Source of the DNA: Symbiodinium natans
Taxonomy: Eukaryota; Sar; Dinophyceae; Suessiales; Symbiodiniaceae
Assembly (NCBI GenBank): GCA_905221605.1
Contig: CAJNDS010002161.1
Location: 506,033 to 570,032, forward strand
Direction: 5' to 3'
Length of the DNA: 64,000 nucleotides
This document shows, piece by piece, positions 43,936 through 55,745 of the stretch (its first letter is position 1; each line of letters begins with the position of its first letter). The position numbers and the translations under genes were made by a program. Below the pieces are notes generated by a model. It did not search any database. It saw nothing but the letters and a program-made list of their open reading frames with translations, and was not told where the DNA came from.

Positions 43936-45883
43936 GTTGATAGTAATACAATATAGGGATCGGAAGGTGATACTGCCGGAAACTACTTGAAAGGTTTAGG
44001 GCTTCGAGAGGGAGAACGAACAAGTAGAATGGCACACAATATGCCAGAGGCCCACAGTTGACTGACGGCATATTCAAAAACACCCGAGTCTTGTTGGGGG
44101 CAGGGGGAGTGTAAAGTATAGGGCTTCAGGCCCTAAACCCTAAACCCTAAACCCTAAACCCTAAACCCTAAACCCTAGCTTCAACCGTTTAGAGCTGAGG
44201 GTTGGGATTTACGGTTTGGGGTTTGGGGTTTGAGTTTTTCCGGTTCCGCGCTGCCGCAGTGACACTGCCAATTGAGCTGGCTGACCGTCCACGTTGGTCT
44301 GATTCAGCTTGACCGAATAGTCCTTCGCACCGATGACCACAGACCCCCGAACCAAACGCCTAAACCTAAAACCCTCAGTCCTAAACCCAAGCCCAAAGTC
44401 AGGCTTAGGGCCAAGGGGTGTGCAGGGTGCAGGACTTTAGAGACCAGGGGCTGGAGCTTAAGGTTCTTGAGAGGCTTTCGGGGACCTTGGGTGTCAGGAC
44501 TTGCGCTTCTGAGCATCTACTATACAGCCGTAAGTATTCCCCAGTTGTCGCGTAAAGGGGTTCATTAGCCTCTACAAGAGGGCAACAAGGGCACTGCGCA
44601 TCCAGCTTTGAGATCTGCACCCAATTTCCGAAAGAAGCGGTACCGCCAATGTATACCTCAAGGAATCCCAGGCAGGTGACAGGGAACTCCCCCATATCTC
44701 TCTTCCGTTCAGGGTTTCGAGGCTACCCTGAAACCGGAACCCGCAACCTTGCTTATCATTGGTCTCTACTTTGGACCCCTAAGCTTGTGCCCTCGGGTCT
44801 GGGGGCCCCTTTTTCAAGGTTTCTTATTATGGTTTCTTGAGGGCAGGTCAGGGTCATATTAGGAAGATGTTAAAGGAACCTCCCTTTTGGGTACATCCTT
44901 AGGGCTACGAGTCTTTATCCCTAAACCCAAAACCCTAAACCCCCAACCCCCTAAACCTGATGTGACCCCAAGCTGTCCTCGTAGACTTTATACCCACCGG
45001 CCGCTGGGACCAGTTTGTCCACCACTTTCTTTCCGCCTCCTCAGAGACTTGACGAGGGAGGGTAAACCCTTCACTCCGAGATCCTGAGCGGGTTTAGGGG
45101 TTACGGGGTTTAGGGTTTAGGGTCCCTGAACCCTGACCCCCTAAACCCATGAATCCTAAATCCGCCCACAGAACAACCTCCATCGGCTCAGTTCTTGAGA
45201 GCTCTGGGCGTAGAAGCTCAGGAAACATCTACATCCTTGAGCCTATTTTTCACGCAAGCAGCCTGCCTCAAGCACAACCACCCTACTGTCTTGTAGGTTG
45301 CCTGAGAAGGACAGGGCTCTGGCGAAGGAACTTGAATTCAGTTCTTTGCCATGAAAAGGGCACAATCTTATGTTCGACATAATCCTATACTATGGGAACT
45401 GAAATTTGAGCTCCTGAACGCGAGCCCAGCGGATCCTGGGTTTAGGGTTTAGGGTTCAGGGCTTAGGGTTCAAAACCAAAACTGAACTTATATTGTACCA
45501 GGTCACTTCTCTAAATTGAGCTCCTTTTCGTGTTCCTATCAAAATTTTGCATGCTTCTTACAGATCCTAAAGAAAGGGACCAGCGCTTAGAGAAAACTGG
45601 CCATTCAGCAGGGCTCAGGCGGGCATGACCACCCTAAAGCCCTGAAACCTAAACCCGACCAACCCTAAACCCGAAAACCCCTGAACCCTAAACCCTAAAC
45701 CGTAAACCCTAAACACCCTAAGACCCCAAAAAACCGAGAAAAAAAGACTACAAACCCCAAAAGACCTGATACCCTAAACCCTATTTCAAACCCTAAAACT
45801 GAAAACAGACAAAAGAATGGCAAGCCAACAACCAAAAGAAGCCAAACAAATTACTTCACTTCGAACATCCCCACCTTACGGAT

Positions 45884-46255
45884 TTGGATTGGGGTTGGGC
45901 ATTTCAGGGAGGCTTGGGGTTGGGCACTCCAGGGAGACTCTGGGGTTGGGCACTCCAGGGAGACTCTGGGGTTGGGCACTTCAGGGAGACTCTGGGGTTG
46001 GGCACTCCAGGGAGACCAGGGCACTCCAGCGAGCCTCTGGGGTTGGGTACGTTGCGCACTCCAGGGAGACTCTGGGGTTGGGGCCCTCCAGAGTCTCTGG
46101 TTTGGGCACTCGAGGACTCCAGCAGGACTCCGGAGTTGGGCACTATAGGGAGGCTCTGGGGTTGGGGCACCCCAGTTCAGGGGGGTTGGGCGCTTCAAGA
46201 AGACTCTGACATTGCGCACTCCCTCTGAGGTTGGGCACTCCAGGGAGTCTCTAGG
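45884..46255. repeat. 26 bp minisatellite (GGTTGGGCACTCCAGGGAGA core)
   Basis: About 12 copies, some shortened or diverged. Because 26 is not a multiple of three and the unit has no stop in the frames used, plus frames and a minus frame stay open; these ORFs are not believed to be genes. Confidence 0.9.
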
Positions 46256-46409
46256 AGTAGGCCGGACAAGAAGAAGGAGAAGAGTTGAGTTTAAAATCTA
46301 ACAACCCCACGCCGAAGGTGGGGAACAAGCAACCAGGAGCCCACAGCCCTGGAAGGAGCCTCCAGAGCTCGACTTCATCGCAGGGGCTCTGCCCTTCGGC
46401 TCCCAGGTA

Positions 46410-46442
<33 letters not shown>
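46410..46442. repeat. Poly-G run of about 33
   Basis: One of many homopolymer G/C tracts; others are at 8689-8735, 25573-25592, 34312-34330, 42312-42330 and 49541-49564. Exact lengths are unreliable in assemblies. Confidence 0.9.
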
Positions 46443-46443
<1 letters not shown>

Positions 46444-47605
46444 GGAGGGGAGGAGAGGGCCCTAAACCCTAAACCCTAAACCCTAAACCCTACACCCTAC
46501 ACCCTAAACCCTAAACGTTTTCGTGTTTCAGGTTCGAGGTCTCAGCGTGTAATTAGGGCTTATAGGGTTTAGGGTGCTTATAGGGTTTAGGGTGCTTAGG
46601 GACTGGGGCGTAGGGTTTTTTAGGGTGTAGGGTTTATGCCTTATCGGTTCGCAGGTTTTTGCGTTTAGGGCTTAGGGGTTTAGGGCTTCAAGGGCTTTAG
46701 GGTTTAGGGTTTGACGTACGACCATCTACCGGAGGGCCGCAGAGGAGATCAGTGGCTATAGCTCTGAACCCCGAAATCACTCCCGGACAGAAGGGGACAG
46801 GAAGAAGTTTCATAGCTGCCTGGCACCTACACACCCCAAGCCCTGTACCAGGAACCAGCGCGTTTCTAGCCAAGGCTGACATTAAGCAACATATATTGGG
46901 AAATTGAACACTACGTATTTCTTAGCACCGAGTACAAGCCCTCCAGCCTAACTCCTAAACTCTAGACCCTATGCCCTCAACCCTGCGCCCCAAGCCCTAT
47001 CCATCTAAACTATGCTCGAAACCCTATGCCCTAAACATCCCCAAACCCTAAACCCTAAACCCTAAACCCTAAACCCTAAACCTTAAACCCTAAACCCGAA
47101 ATCCTAAACCAATACGCCTTCATTTCCGAACTCTGGCACCTTCGAGACGCTGTCCGAGGAAGCGGTTCTTGCAACCTTACCTTGGACAATGGAATCTTAG
47201 AATCTTGCTGCTGTAGGTTTAGGATAGGGAGTTTAGAGTAGGGCGTGTTTTTGTTTTAAGGTTCCTAAACTAAAACCCTAAACCCTAAACCCGGTACCCT
47301 AACTAAACCCTAAACCCTAAACCCTAAACCCTAAACCCTAAACCCTAAACCCTAAACCCTAAACCCTAAACCCTAATTCTGCAACCAGCACCAAGGCCCC
47401 AACACCCCACGAGTTCACTCTGCAACCCTGTGCTCGGAAACCCCCGCAGCTGTGTCATGACTAGCCCTAAACCCTGAACCCTAAATCCTAAAACCCTAAT
47501 TAAAACCCTAAGACCCAAAAACCCTAAACCAAAAACCCTGAACCCTGAACCCTAAAACCCTACCACCCCCCCCCCCTCCCCCTTGAAACCGGAAGCTTGC
47601 TGCAG

Positions 47606-49169
47606 TCAGCGGCCTCGTGGCGACGACGACGACTCGCGTGGGGCTGCTTTGCGCTTGGCGCCGGCAGAGGTTGGTGTCCTCCAGTTCTCTGGGGTTTAGG
47701 GTTTAGGTTTTAGGGTTTAGGGTCTAGGGTAACTCTGTAAACCCCAAAAAACCCTGAAAACCCTGTAAACCCTAGAAACCCTACAAACCCTATAAACCCT
47801 GTAAACCCTATAAACCCTAGAAACCCTAGAAACCCTAGAAACCCCAAACCCTAAAAACCGGAGAAACCCTAAACCCTAAACCCCAAACCCCAAGCCCAAA
47901 ACCCTAAACCCCTGAACCCTAAACCGCAGAGTCGCGGGCGCCTGGATGCCGCCTTGGCCTTCGCTTTCGCCTTGGCTTTGGGCGACGCGCGCGCCTGCAG
48001 CGCTAGGTTTAGGTTTAGGGTCTAGGGTTTGGGGTTAGGGGTTTCGGGTTTAGGGTTTGGGGATCGGGGTCAGGGGTTTAGGGTTGAGGGTTAGGGGTTT
48101 AGGGTTTAGGGTTGAAGGCTTACGTCGTAGCTGTGGGTTTAGTGAGCTCCCGATAGAAGATGACAGCCTAGTGTCCAATCGTTCGACGGTCGACAGACCT
48201 TTTGGGGTTCGATAGGGCCCCACATGGCTGCAGTTTAAATATATTGGGGGGGTTTCCGAAAATGCAGGTATCCTACCATTTGGGGTCTTTTTCGGGTTCC
48301 CTTATTTTCGTAAACCCGCATGTGATGCGGTAATAGCTGAAAGGGAAACCGATGCAGTCCACATGCTACTAAACCTATAAGCCCTGAAGCCCTTATAACG
48401 CCTGAACTCTACTGGTATGATCCCAGATCAAGCCGAAATCATCTAAGCCCAAGATCTTACGCGAAACGCTCCTGTTGGGCACAGTTTTTTGGGTTTGGGG
48501 TGCAGGGTTTGGGTCCCAACGAACCCAGGGAAACCTTGCAAACTTGCATGCGCGCGAGCCTTCCCAGACCGAAGCATTTAGCAAGCTTTACTACATACGG
48601 CCACAGTAAAGTCTGCAAAAGACAGAGTTCTAGGCGCCTCAAGCTTAATCGAATTTACGTGGTTCTTCACGGAATGAGCAAAAAACACAGAATCCCGTAG
48701 GGTTTGCCACGTCGTATTGCCTGCATGGGTTCCCCCCCCCCCCCCCCCATTCGGCCATTGCGGCTGTCACTTTGGTTTAAGCCCAAATTGGGTTTGAGAA
48801 CTCACATTTTCGAAATATTATATAGTTACAGGCATAGGCTTTAGGGTTACCAGGCTTTTGGGTTTGTCAGATTTCATTAGGGGTACCCGACATGCTGTCA
48901 ACTCCCAACCCTAAACTCGGGCCTACAACAAAGTCTTTGCTCACGCTCTTCAGTTCCTGAGCCGTAAGCCCTTCTGATTAGGGTTTCGGGTGGAGGACTT
49001 GAGGCTTAGGAGGTTTTAGGAAGCCTAAACCCGAAACCCTAAACCCCAAACCCCAAACCCCAAACCCTAAACCCTAAACCCTCCCATTAGGAGACCTCGC
49101 CTTTGGAGACGACTTGTCGACGACGCCCTTGCGCGCCTTGGCCTTCACCCAGTCCGGGATCCTCAAAGG
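47606..49169 (-). CDS. Lys/Ala/Arg/Ser-rich basic protein, three exons (partial)
   Basis: Exon 49169-49080 encodes RIPDWVKAKARKGVVDKSS followed by PKARSPNG. Exon 47994-47925 encodes ARASPKAKAKAKAKAASRRP. Exon 47678-47606 encodes TPTSAGAKRKAAPRESSSSP followed by RGR and TGA, possibly the C-terminus. Two exons have acceptors just after CCCTAAA-type repeats (CCACAG, CTGCAG), and their donors are the GT of GTTTAGGG. Composition resembles nuclear, chromatin-associated or nucleolar basic tails, but no domain is recognisable. That the three exons belong to one gene is inferred from strand, order and similar composition. Spacers between 48100 and 49000 may hold further exons. Confidence 0.5.
48244..48335. 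mobile_element. Family 3-like element
   Basis: GGGGGGGTTTCCGAAAATGC at the left and TTATTTTCGTAAACCCGCAT at the right, with the core CCTACCATTTGGGGTC. Confidence 0.65.
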
Positions 49170-50035
49170 CTGTGGGTTTGGGGTTTCGGGTTTAGGGTTT
49201 AGGGCTAGGGTTTAGGGTTCGGGGTTTAGGCTTTTACGGGTTAGGGCTCTAGGGCTTTAGGGTTTTAGGGTTTTACGGCATAAGGTTTTCCAGGTTTAGG
49301 GTTTATAGGGGGTACGTAGGGTTTAGGGTGCAGGGTTCGAGTTAGCTAGGGTTCGGGTGTGGGTGAAGGTCCGGCCTGAGGAGCCAGGAGCCAGGATGTA
49401 GGAGGGTTTAGGGTTTAGGGTCTAGGGTTTAGGGTTTAGGGTTTAGGGTTTAGGGTTTAGGCAGGATACTGCAGGGGTCGGAACAACTACCAGTGGTATT
49501 CCCTTTATGGTCCCCATACAACTTCTACTATAAATCGGCGCCCCCCCCCCCCCCCCCCCCCCCCGCAAAAAAAAAAACCCTTTTCTTCTTTGTCAAGGCC
49601 CCACAGGTCGAGGTTTAGGGCGTCAGGAGTGACTCATGTAAAAGCAAAATACACCCAAAGCCTGAATCCCAAAACCTAAAGCTCTAAAGCCTGAAGCCCC
49701 AAAGCATACTTACTTGTCTCAAAGACTTCGTGGGCATCCGTTGCGACGATCCGGAAACAAAACAAAACCCTCCAATGAAAGGCCTGACAGACCTGAAACA
49801 AACAGATACGAAACCCTAAACCCTAGAAACCCTATTAACCCTATAAAACCTTACAAATCCTGAAAACCCTATAACCCCATAAATCCTATGAACCCCTTTA
49901 CCCCAACCCTACCCCAGTGAACCCCCCCCCCCCCCCAGGGCTCCCAAAGCAGCCAAAGCTCTTCGGCGGCATCGGCAAGTGAGGGGGAGGGAGTGAGGGC
50001 TGAACAAAAAGCAGCTGCGGAAGTCAGGTTCGGGG

Positions 50036-50177
50036 TTTAGGGTTTAGGGTTTAGGGTGTAGGGTTTAGGGTTTAGGGTTTAGGGTTTAGGGTTTAGGGTT
50101 TAGGGTTTAGGGTTTAGGGTTTAGGGTTTAGGGTTTAGGGTTTAGGGTTTAGGGTTTAGGGTTTAGGGTTTAGGGTA
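50036..50177. repeat. Long TTTAGGG array
   Basis: About 140 bp, nearly perfect except for one GTGTAGGG unit near its start and a TTTAGGGTAGG break at the end. Confidence 0.95.
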
Positions 50178-50298
50178 GGATTTAGGGTTTAGGTTTGAAG
50201 TTTAGCGGTGTTGAGGGCACTGCAGAGTCCAGGGTTGAGAGCTGAGAATGGCTCCTTCGGGGGCTGATACAGCTTGTTAGGGTTCAGGGTTTCGGGTT

Positions 50299-50419
50299 GG
50301 GATGTTCCCCCTTATAGCAACAGTCCTTAATTAATCGGGATTCAAATTACAATAGGGATTGTAATAGCGGGTACGATAATCGGTATTCAGGACTGCAAGT
50401 ATCAGGGGAAGCATCCCAA
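50299..50419. mobile_element. Family 2 inverted-repeat element
   Basis: GGGATGTTCCCCCTTATAGC, ACAGTCCTTAATTAATCGGG and, on the right, TCGGTATTCAGGACTGCAAG with GGGGAAGCATCCC. Confidence 0.75.
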
Positions 50420-50859
50420 GCTTCAGGTTTAAGCAGACCGGCTTCTAGGAAATATGCCGTTGTTCGCCGCAAATGCTCATCATGAAGGGACATCCCTGAA
50501 TCGCATGGCATCAACCACCTCGCGGCCCCTAAGCCTCAAACCTTGAACCCCAAACCTAGTATTTGCCCAAGAACCCCCCACAAAACATGATCGTCATCCC
50601 CTATGTTGACATCGGAAGAAAGAATAATATTACATATTTTTGTGGGGTTCTTGAGCAAAATACTAGGAAACCCTAAACCCAAAACCCCAAACCCACATGC
50701 CTCTGCGAGCCATTTGGCCTCATGCTCGTTCAGCTGCGTCTGCAGACGTAGCCTTGGCGCAAGCAAAGAGTGAGTCCGATTGGGGTTTACCCGAAACCCT
50801 AAACCCTCAACCCTTATGTAACCCTAAACCCTAAACCCTACACCCTAAACCCTAAACCC

Positions 50860-51107
50860 TAATGGGGTTCGCATTGGGGTTCGGGGCCATATCCTCGGTG
50901 TTTGACAAGCCCTAGCCCCTCGCACCCCATGAGGGAGCCATTGGCCCGCGTCGGCCCAGATTTGGACCTCAACTTCACCGCATAAACCCGAGCGCAGGGC
51001 TACACGGAGAAATCTGGAGCACGAAATTTTCCCAGAGTCGTGGCCCAAGCACCCTTCTTGCGGGCCATCACAGCCGTTCTGAACCGAGATGCACTGAATT
51101 TGCGTGT
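50860..51107 (-). CDS. Isolated exon(s), basic, unrecognised
   Basis: 51107-51006 is a 34-codon open frame between an acceptor TCTATAG and a donor TCC/GTGTAG, reading TRKFSASRFRTAVMARKKGA and WATTLGKFRAPDFS. Just downstream a second open frame (about 50985-50865) reads LRSKSGPTRANGSLMGCEGL and continues to a TAG next to a telomere-type array. A third overlapping minus frame stays open for 94 codons (51129-50845). No comparably long plus-strand frame was found here. The block is coding-like but the true frame is not settled. Confidence 0.4.
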
Positions 51108-51684
51108 CTATAGAGCCCAGGAAGACCAAAGTAGCAAGGTTTAGGGTTTAGGGTTTAGGGCTTAGGGCTTAGGGTTTAGGGTTTAGGGTTTAGGGCGTGC
51201 CAAACGGGAGCGCGCTTTGGGAGCGCGCGGTAGTCTGCAGACCTACCCACCCCCAGACCGCCCACTTACAACTCTCAAGGAGTTAAGGCCTTTTATTTTT
51301 TTACAAAGCATCACATGAGTCAGCACTCACGCCCTTTTTGGGGATTCCACAAGGTGCGTGGACCAGGCGCAAAGCTGCAGCAGACGGAAACGAGGCAGGG
51401 TCCGTGAAGGGCTAAGGGACGGGCCAGGAGAGAAAGGCAGCGAGGCTTGGTTGGCGCGAAGGGGCTCCAGCCAGGAAGAACACACAGAACAGCTTGGGTT
51501 GGGCAGAGCGCCACGGAAACAGGGCTGGCGGCAGGATTTGGCGCGAAGGGGCCAAAGCCAGAGAGGGAGAGCGCCCCGAAACAGGACACAAACTGGTGCG
51601 CGGACTTTGCGCAAGGGGGTAAGATGACTCGAACAGGCCAGAGGCCAGGGCAGAGCTAGGGCCAGGCGCAACACAGCCAAAAAT

Positions 51685-51900
51685 GCCGCTCTGGCTCTGG
51701 CCCTGGTTCTGGCCCTGGCCCTGGCCCTGGCCCTGCCGGCTCTGGCGCTGGGGTCCTGCCCACCCTGACCCTGGCTCTGGCCCTGGCCCTGGCCCTGGCC
51801 CTGACGCTGGCCCTGGCCCTGGCTTGCTGCCCTGGCCCTGGCCCTGGCCCTGGCCCTGATCCTGGCCCTGGCCCTGGCCCTGGCCCTGACCCTCTGCGAA
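51685..51900. repeat. GGCCCT hexanucleotide microsatellite
   Basis: CTGGCC repeats over about 215 bp with scattered substitutions. Minus frames give Gly-Gln and Ala-Arg dipeptide runs; no supporting coding features. Confidence 0.92.
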
Positions 51901-53872
51901 GGGGCGTGGCCAGAGCCCCAAAACGGCCCCTGATCCCCTCAAGCCGCACGGACGGGGGTGAGACCAGGGGTCTCAAGGGGCCGTCCCAGGGGGCCCCCCA
52001 ATGCAGGACCCCACCATGTGCGCGGACAGCTTGGGGTTTAGGGTAATTTTTTTTTTCTACAGTGACAACTGCTGACTCGGCCTGTGCCTGCCTGGAGGGT
52101 AAGCCAGCCTGGAGGCCAGCTCGGTCGCCCGCCTGGGGCTCCCTCGCAGGGTCTCACTGAGCGCTCCACCAGCACCCGCCTACCCCAAAAACAAGAGAGT
52201 GAGGTGGCGGGCGGGTTTAGGGTTTAGGGTTTAGGGTTTAGGGTTTAGGGTTTAGGGTTTAGGGTTTAGGGTTTAGGGTTTAGGGTTTAGGGTTTAGGGT
52301 TTAACAGAAGCTGAGAGCGCCGGCTCCCACGCGCGGATGTCTTCGGAGTGGCGTCGGCGCTCGGTCTCCAAGGCCTCGCGCAAGTGCGGAGGAGCGAGTG
52401 AAAGTCGAGGCTGGGCTTCAAGCTTCGGCTTGAGGGGCAAACCCTAAACCCTAAACCCTAAACCCTATATGGGGATTTGGGGGAAAGGTTGGGATCTATC
52501 CAAATTTAGGGCTTAGGGTTTAGGGTTTAGGTTTAGGGTTTAGGGTTAGGTTTCGGGTTTCGGGTTTCGGGTTTAGGGTTAAGGGTTTAAGGCCCTGAAC
52601 ATGCTCGATGCGGAAGGTGGGCTATGGACGTCGTCAGGTGCGGAGGAGCTGGTCAGCGGTATGGCGAAGCATAAGGTGCAGATTGGGCTTCGGACCCAAG
52701 CCCTGAAGCCTAAGCCCTAAACCCTAAACCCTAAACCCTAAGCCCTGAACCCTAAACCCTAAACCCTAAACCCTAAACCCTAAACCCTAAACCCTAAACC
52801 CTAAACCTAAAACCCTGACCATCCATGCAACATCCCCACCACCTAACGCACCCTGAAGCCCACGACCTGAACCCCAACACTAGCCGCCCTAAGGGTTTAG
52901 GGTTTAGGGCTAGGGTTTAGGGCTAGGGTTTAGGGCTAGGGTTAGGGTTCCTGAACCCCAGCACCCCAAAAAGCATCCCTTCGAAGGGCCTCCAGGAGCT
53001 CCGCGGTGAGGGAGTGGCACCTGGCCACCTCATCTGCCTCAGCTCCCCAAGGTGACTGGGGTTTAGGGTTCAGGGTTTAGGGTTTAGGGTTTAGGGTTTT
53101 ACCATGAAAATGGCCCAACACGCGGTAAACAGAGAAGTTAAGCGCCCTTTTCTTCAAGGAGGGCTTCTTGGAGGACCCTAAGTCCTAAACCCCAAACCCT
53201 GGACCCTAAACCTAAACCGCAAGTACTTGGGAGACTGTGCGGTTCCAAACGCCCCCGAAGCGCTGTGTGAGCTTCCTTGGGGCCAAGGGTTTGGGGCTGG
53301 TGGCTACAAGCATCAGGGTCAAGGGTTATAGCGTCATGAGGGTCCTAAGTGTTTTAGGGGTCATAAGGGTCAAAAACGGTTGTACGACATAAGGGTCTAG
53401 GGCTTAGGGTTTAGGGTAGCAAGCATCCAAGGCCACGAGGCCAAACGCAAGGGTTTTAAGCGTTTGAGGTTGAGGGTTGGGAGTGCTCAGGGTTGAGGCT
53501 TGAGGGCAGTTAGGGCCTAGGGCTTCCAAATCGCCCCAAGAACCCCGAGAAAGCGGCAGAGCCTAAGCCTCACTGGGGCCCTGGCGCGAAGCCGCCGCTC
53601 ATACTCCAGGGCCTTCGAGGATTTAGGAGCTAGATTCTGGGAGATTCCCTCGACCCTAAACCCTAAACCCTAAACCCTAACCCTAAACCCTAAACCCTTC
53701 GGCTGGGCTGGCTTCAGAGCCTTGGGGAGAGCTAACATGACATAAGCTCCTAGGATGGGGTGACACGAGCTCGACTTCCGACGAGTAGACGCCTGGACCA
53801 CTGCTCAAGAAAGGGTTTAGGGTTTAGGGTTTAGGGCGAAAAGTGATGGTAACTGGCATAGCATGTGATATG

Positions 53873-53992
53873 AAATGGGGGGGTTCCGAAGTTGGCGGTA
53901 CCTTATGGGGGTTCTTATTCTTCGGGGGAACCGACAATTTGGGGGCCTAGACGAGGGGGGTGCCCTTTTTTCGTAAACCCCCCCATATCTTC
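53873..53992. mobile_element. Family 3-like element
   Basis: ATGGGGGGGTTCCGAA at the left and TTCGTAAACCCCCCCATAT at the right; the core includes GGTACCTTATGGGGG and GGTGCCC. Confidence 0.65.
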
Positions 53993-54675
53993 GCGCAGCC
54001 ATGACCCGAAACCCCTACAACCTTGAGGGTCCTAAACCCTAAACCCTAAACCCTAAACCCTAAACCCTAAACCCTAAACCCTAAACCCGTGTTAAGTAAC
54101 CCTCCCACGGCTTCATTGCCTTGCAGAAGGGCAGCCTTTGGTTATGAGGGAGTGGTTTTCGGGCTTGAGGGCTACCTGAAGTAGGGTTCTCGAGTTAGGG
54201 TTTAGGGTTTAGGGTTTAGGGTTTAGGGTTTAGGGTTTAGGGTTTAGGGTTTAGGGTTTAGGGTTTAGGGTTTAGGGTTTAGGGTTTAGGGTTCTTGTAC
54301 TTAGAAGAGGTACAATACTGGCCTTCATTGGCAGAAACTTAGCTTGACACCTGCATTCAGAACACTGGCCTGTGCCAAGCCGTTCTGGATTTGCCTCTGC
54401 TGCTCCTGGACGTGTTTGGGTTTCAGGGAATGGTGATTCGTCTGATGGCCAGCTGTACTGCTTTCGGCAAATAAAACCCGAAACAGCGGTCCCCACATGT
54501 ACCCAAAAACAGTCTCACCCTTCTCACAAGAAACCCCAAGTACTAGTAGGGTACCCTCAACCCTCAACCCTAGGTAGGCCAACCCCAATACCCACCCCTC
54601 GGAAACCCAGCAACCTTGCTTAAGAAGAAGTGGGTTTTTTTTTTGGATTTATTTGGGTTCGGGCTTAGGGTGCAC

Positions 54676-55126
54676 CCAAGAAGGCACAGCAAGTTTGGCC
54701 TCAAGCTCTTCCAGTTGCCGCTTCAGCGGCATAGGCGAAAGGTCCTGAGACATGTCGCTTTGTGGATTTATCAAGTTTCTAGGTTGCGCAGTAAGCATAG
54801 AAAAGGGTGGCACTTGCTTAGTTTGAGTTTTCTGGCACAGGGCCTCGAAGATTCTAATGCAGAGATATTCGTTCAACATCAGCACCACCATCAGGGAACC
54901 GAAAACCAGTGCCAATGGGCATCCTGATTTGATGGTCACGGGCAGGGCCCATCGTTGCGCCTCATGAATGCGTTCAGAGCCATACACCCTATAAACGCTA
55001 AACCTAAGACATCAGAGATTGGACCCTGGATTTCCGAGCTCTTTCGAATGTTGCAGAGGGAAAATTGCCTGTCCGGGCTGCAAAAACTTCAGGCAGGCAC
55101 CGTCTTCGACAGCTACCGCAAACTCC
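54676..55126 (-). CDS. Fragments of a membrane/coiled-coil protein, unrecognised
   Basis: Three exon-like blocks read on the minus strand. 55126-55020 encodes FAVAVEDGACLKFLQPGQ and onward. 54960-54814 is 49 codons between ATGAG and GTGCCA, with ALPVTIKSG followed by a hydrophobic stretch LALVFGSLMVVLML. 54744-54676 encodes DLSPMPLKRQLEELEAKLA, a coiled-coil-like segment. The gap between blocks two and three (54779-54812) contains a worn fragment of the CTTGGTAGCCCAGT element family, suggesting another element-derived intron. Order and joins are tentative, and the first join was not resolved. Family unknown. Confidence 0.45.
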
Positions 55127-55304
55127 AGAAAGTTGGAACATGGTTTAAGGATGATTAGAGCCGGGATTGCCTTTAGAAAGCCTTTTTGGGGCATGAGGAG
55201 AAGGATGTTGCAACTTTCTGGAGTTTACTGTAGGTGTCAAAAGCTCACAACACCTGGCTCAAGACTTGTTCCAAGGTTTGGAAGGCTCTAGACTCTAAAC
55301 AGAC

Positions 55305-55435
55305 GGGGGTTGATCCAACATGTGGCCCCTATGTCGGGCCCCCGGAGTAGTAGATTTCCGTACCCTAAACCCTAAACCCTAAACCCTAAACCCTAAACCC
55401 TAAACCCTAAACCCTAAACGTTGGATCAACACCCC
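55305..55435. mobile_element. Inverted-repeat element with a telomere-type array inside
   Basis: GGGGGTTGATCCAAC at the left and GTTGGATCAACACCCC at the right enclose about 45 bp of unique DNA and a perfect CCCTAAA array (55362-55419) that ends exactly at the right stem. Confidence 0.8.
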
Positions 55436-55745
55436 TAAGGCCCGGCGGGCTGATGACCGGACGGCATCTGCTGAGCAGAGCTGACCAGGCATCAGAACCA
55501 GAACCCCTCGGGTGGGCTTCGCACTGGAGTATCTCTCAAGCAGCAACCTGCAAGCGAACCCTAAACCCTAAACCCTAAACCCCAAACCCTAAACCCCAAA
55601 CCCCAAACCCTAAACCCTAAACCCTAAACCGTGGGCTTGCAGGCCCGAGCCTGCAGTCGCCGATTGCCCCCCCCCCCATCCCAAAGGCAAAGTCGCTTCA
55701 GGCGTTTCTGCTCCCTAAACCCTAAACCCTAAACCCTAAACCCGC

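Larger units (their letters stand above)
31600..47600. other. Array-dense region without an assembled gene
   Basis: Telomere-type arrays alternate with 60-250 bp spacers, inverted-repeat elements and poly-G/poly-C tracts. Many spacers are open on one or both strands (for example 33925-33995, 34490-34560 and 47110-47215) and could be exons, but none matched a family I recognise, so only selected ones are listed. Confidence 0.5.

Noticed and set aside
45817-46228. ORFs of 88-130 codons on both strands
   Set aside because: Products of a 26 bp tandem repeat without stops; not evidence of coding.
51320-51980. Long overlapping ORFs on both strands, including Gly-Gln repeats
   Set aside because: Generated by the GGCCCT microsatellite and GC-rich flanks; no domain or splice signal preference.
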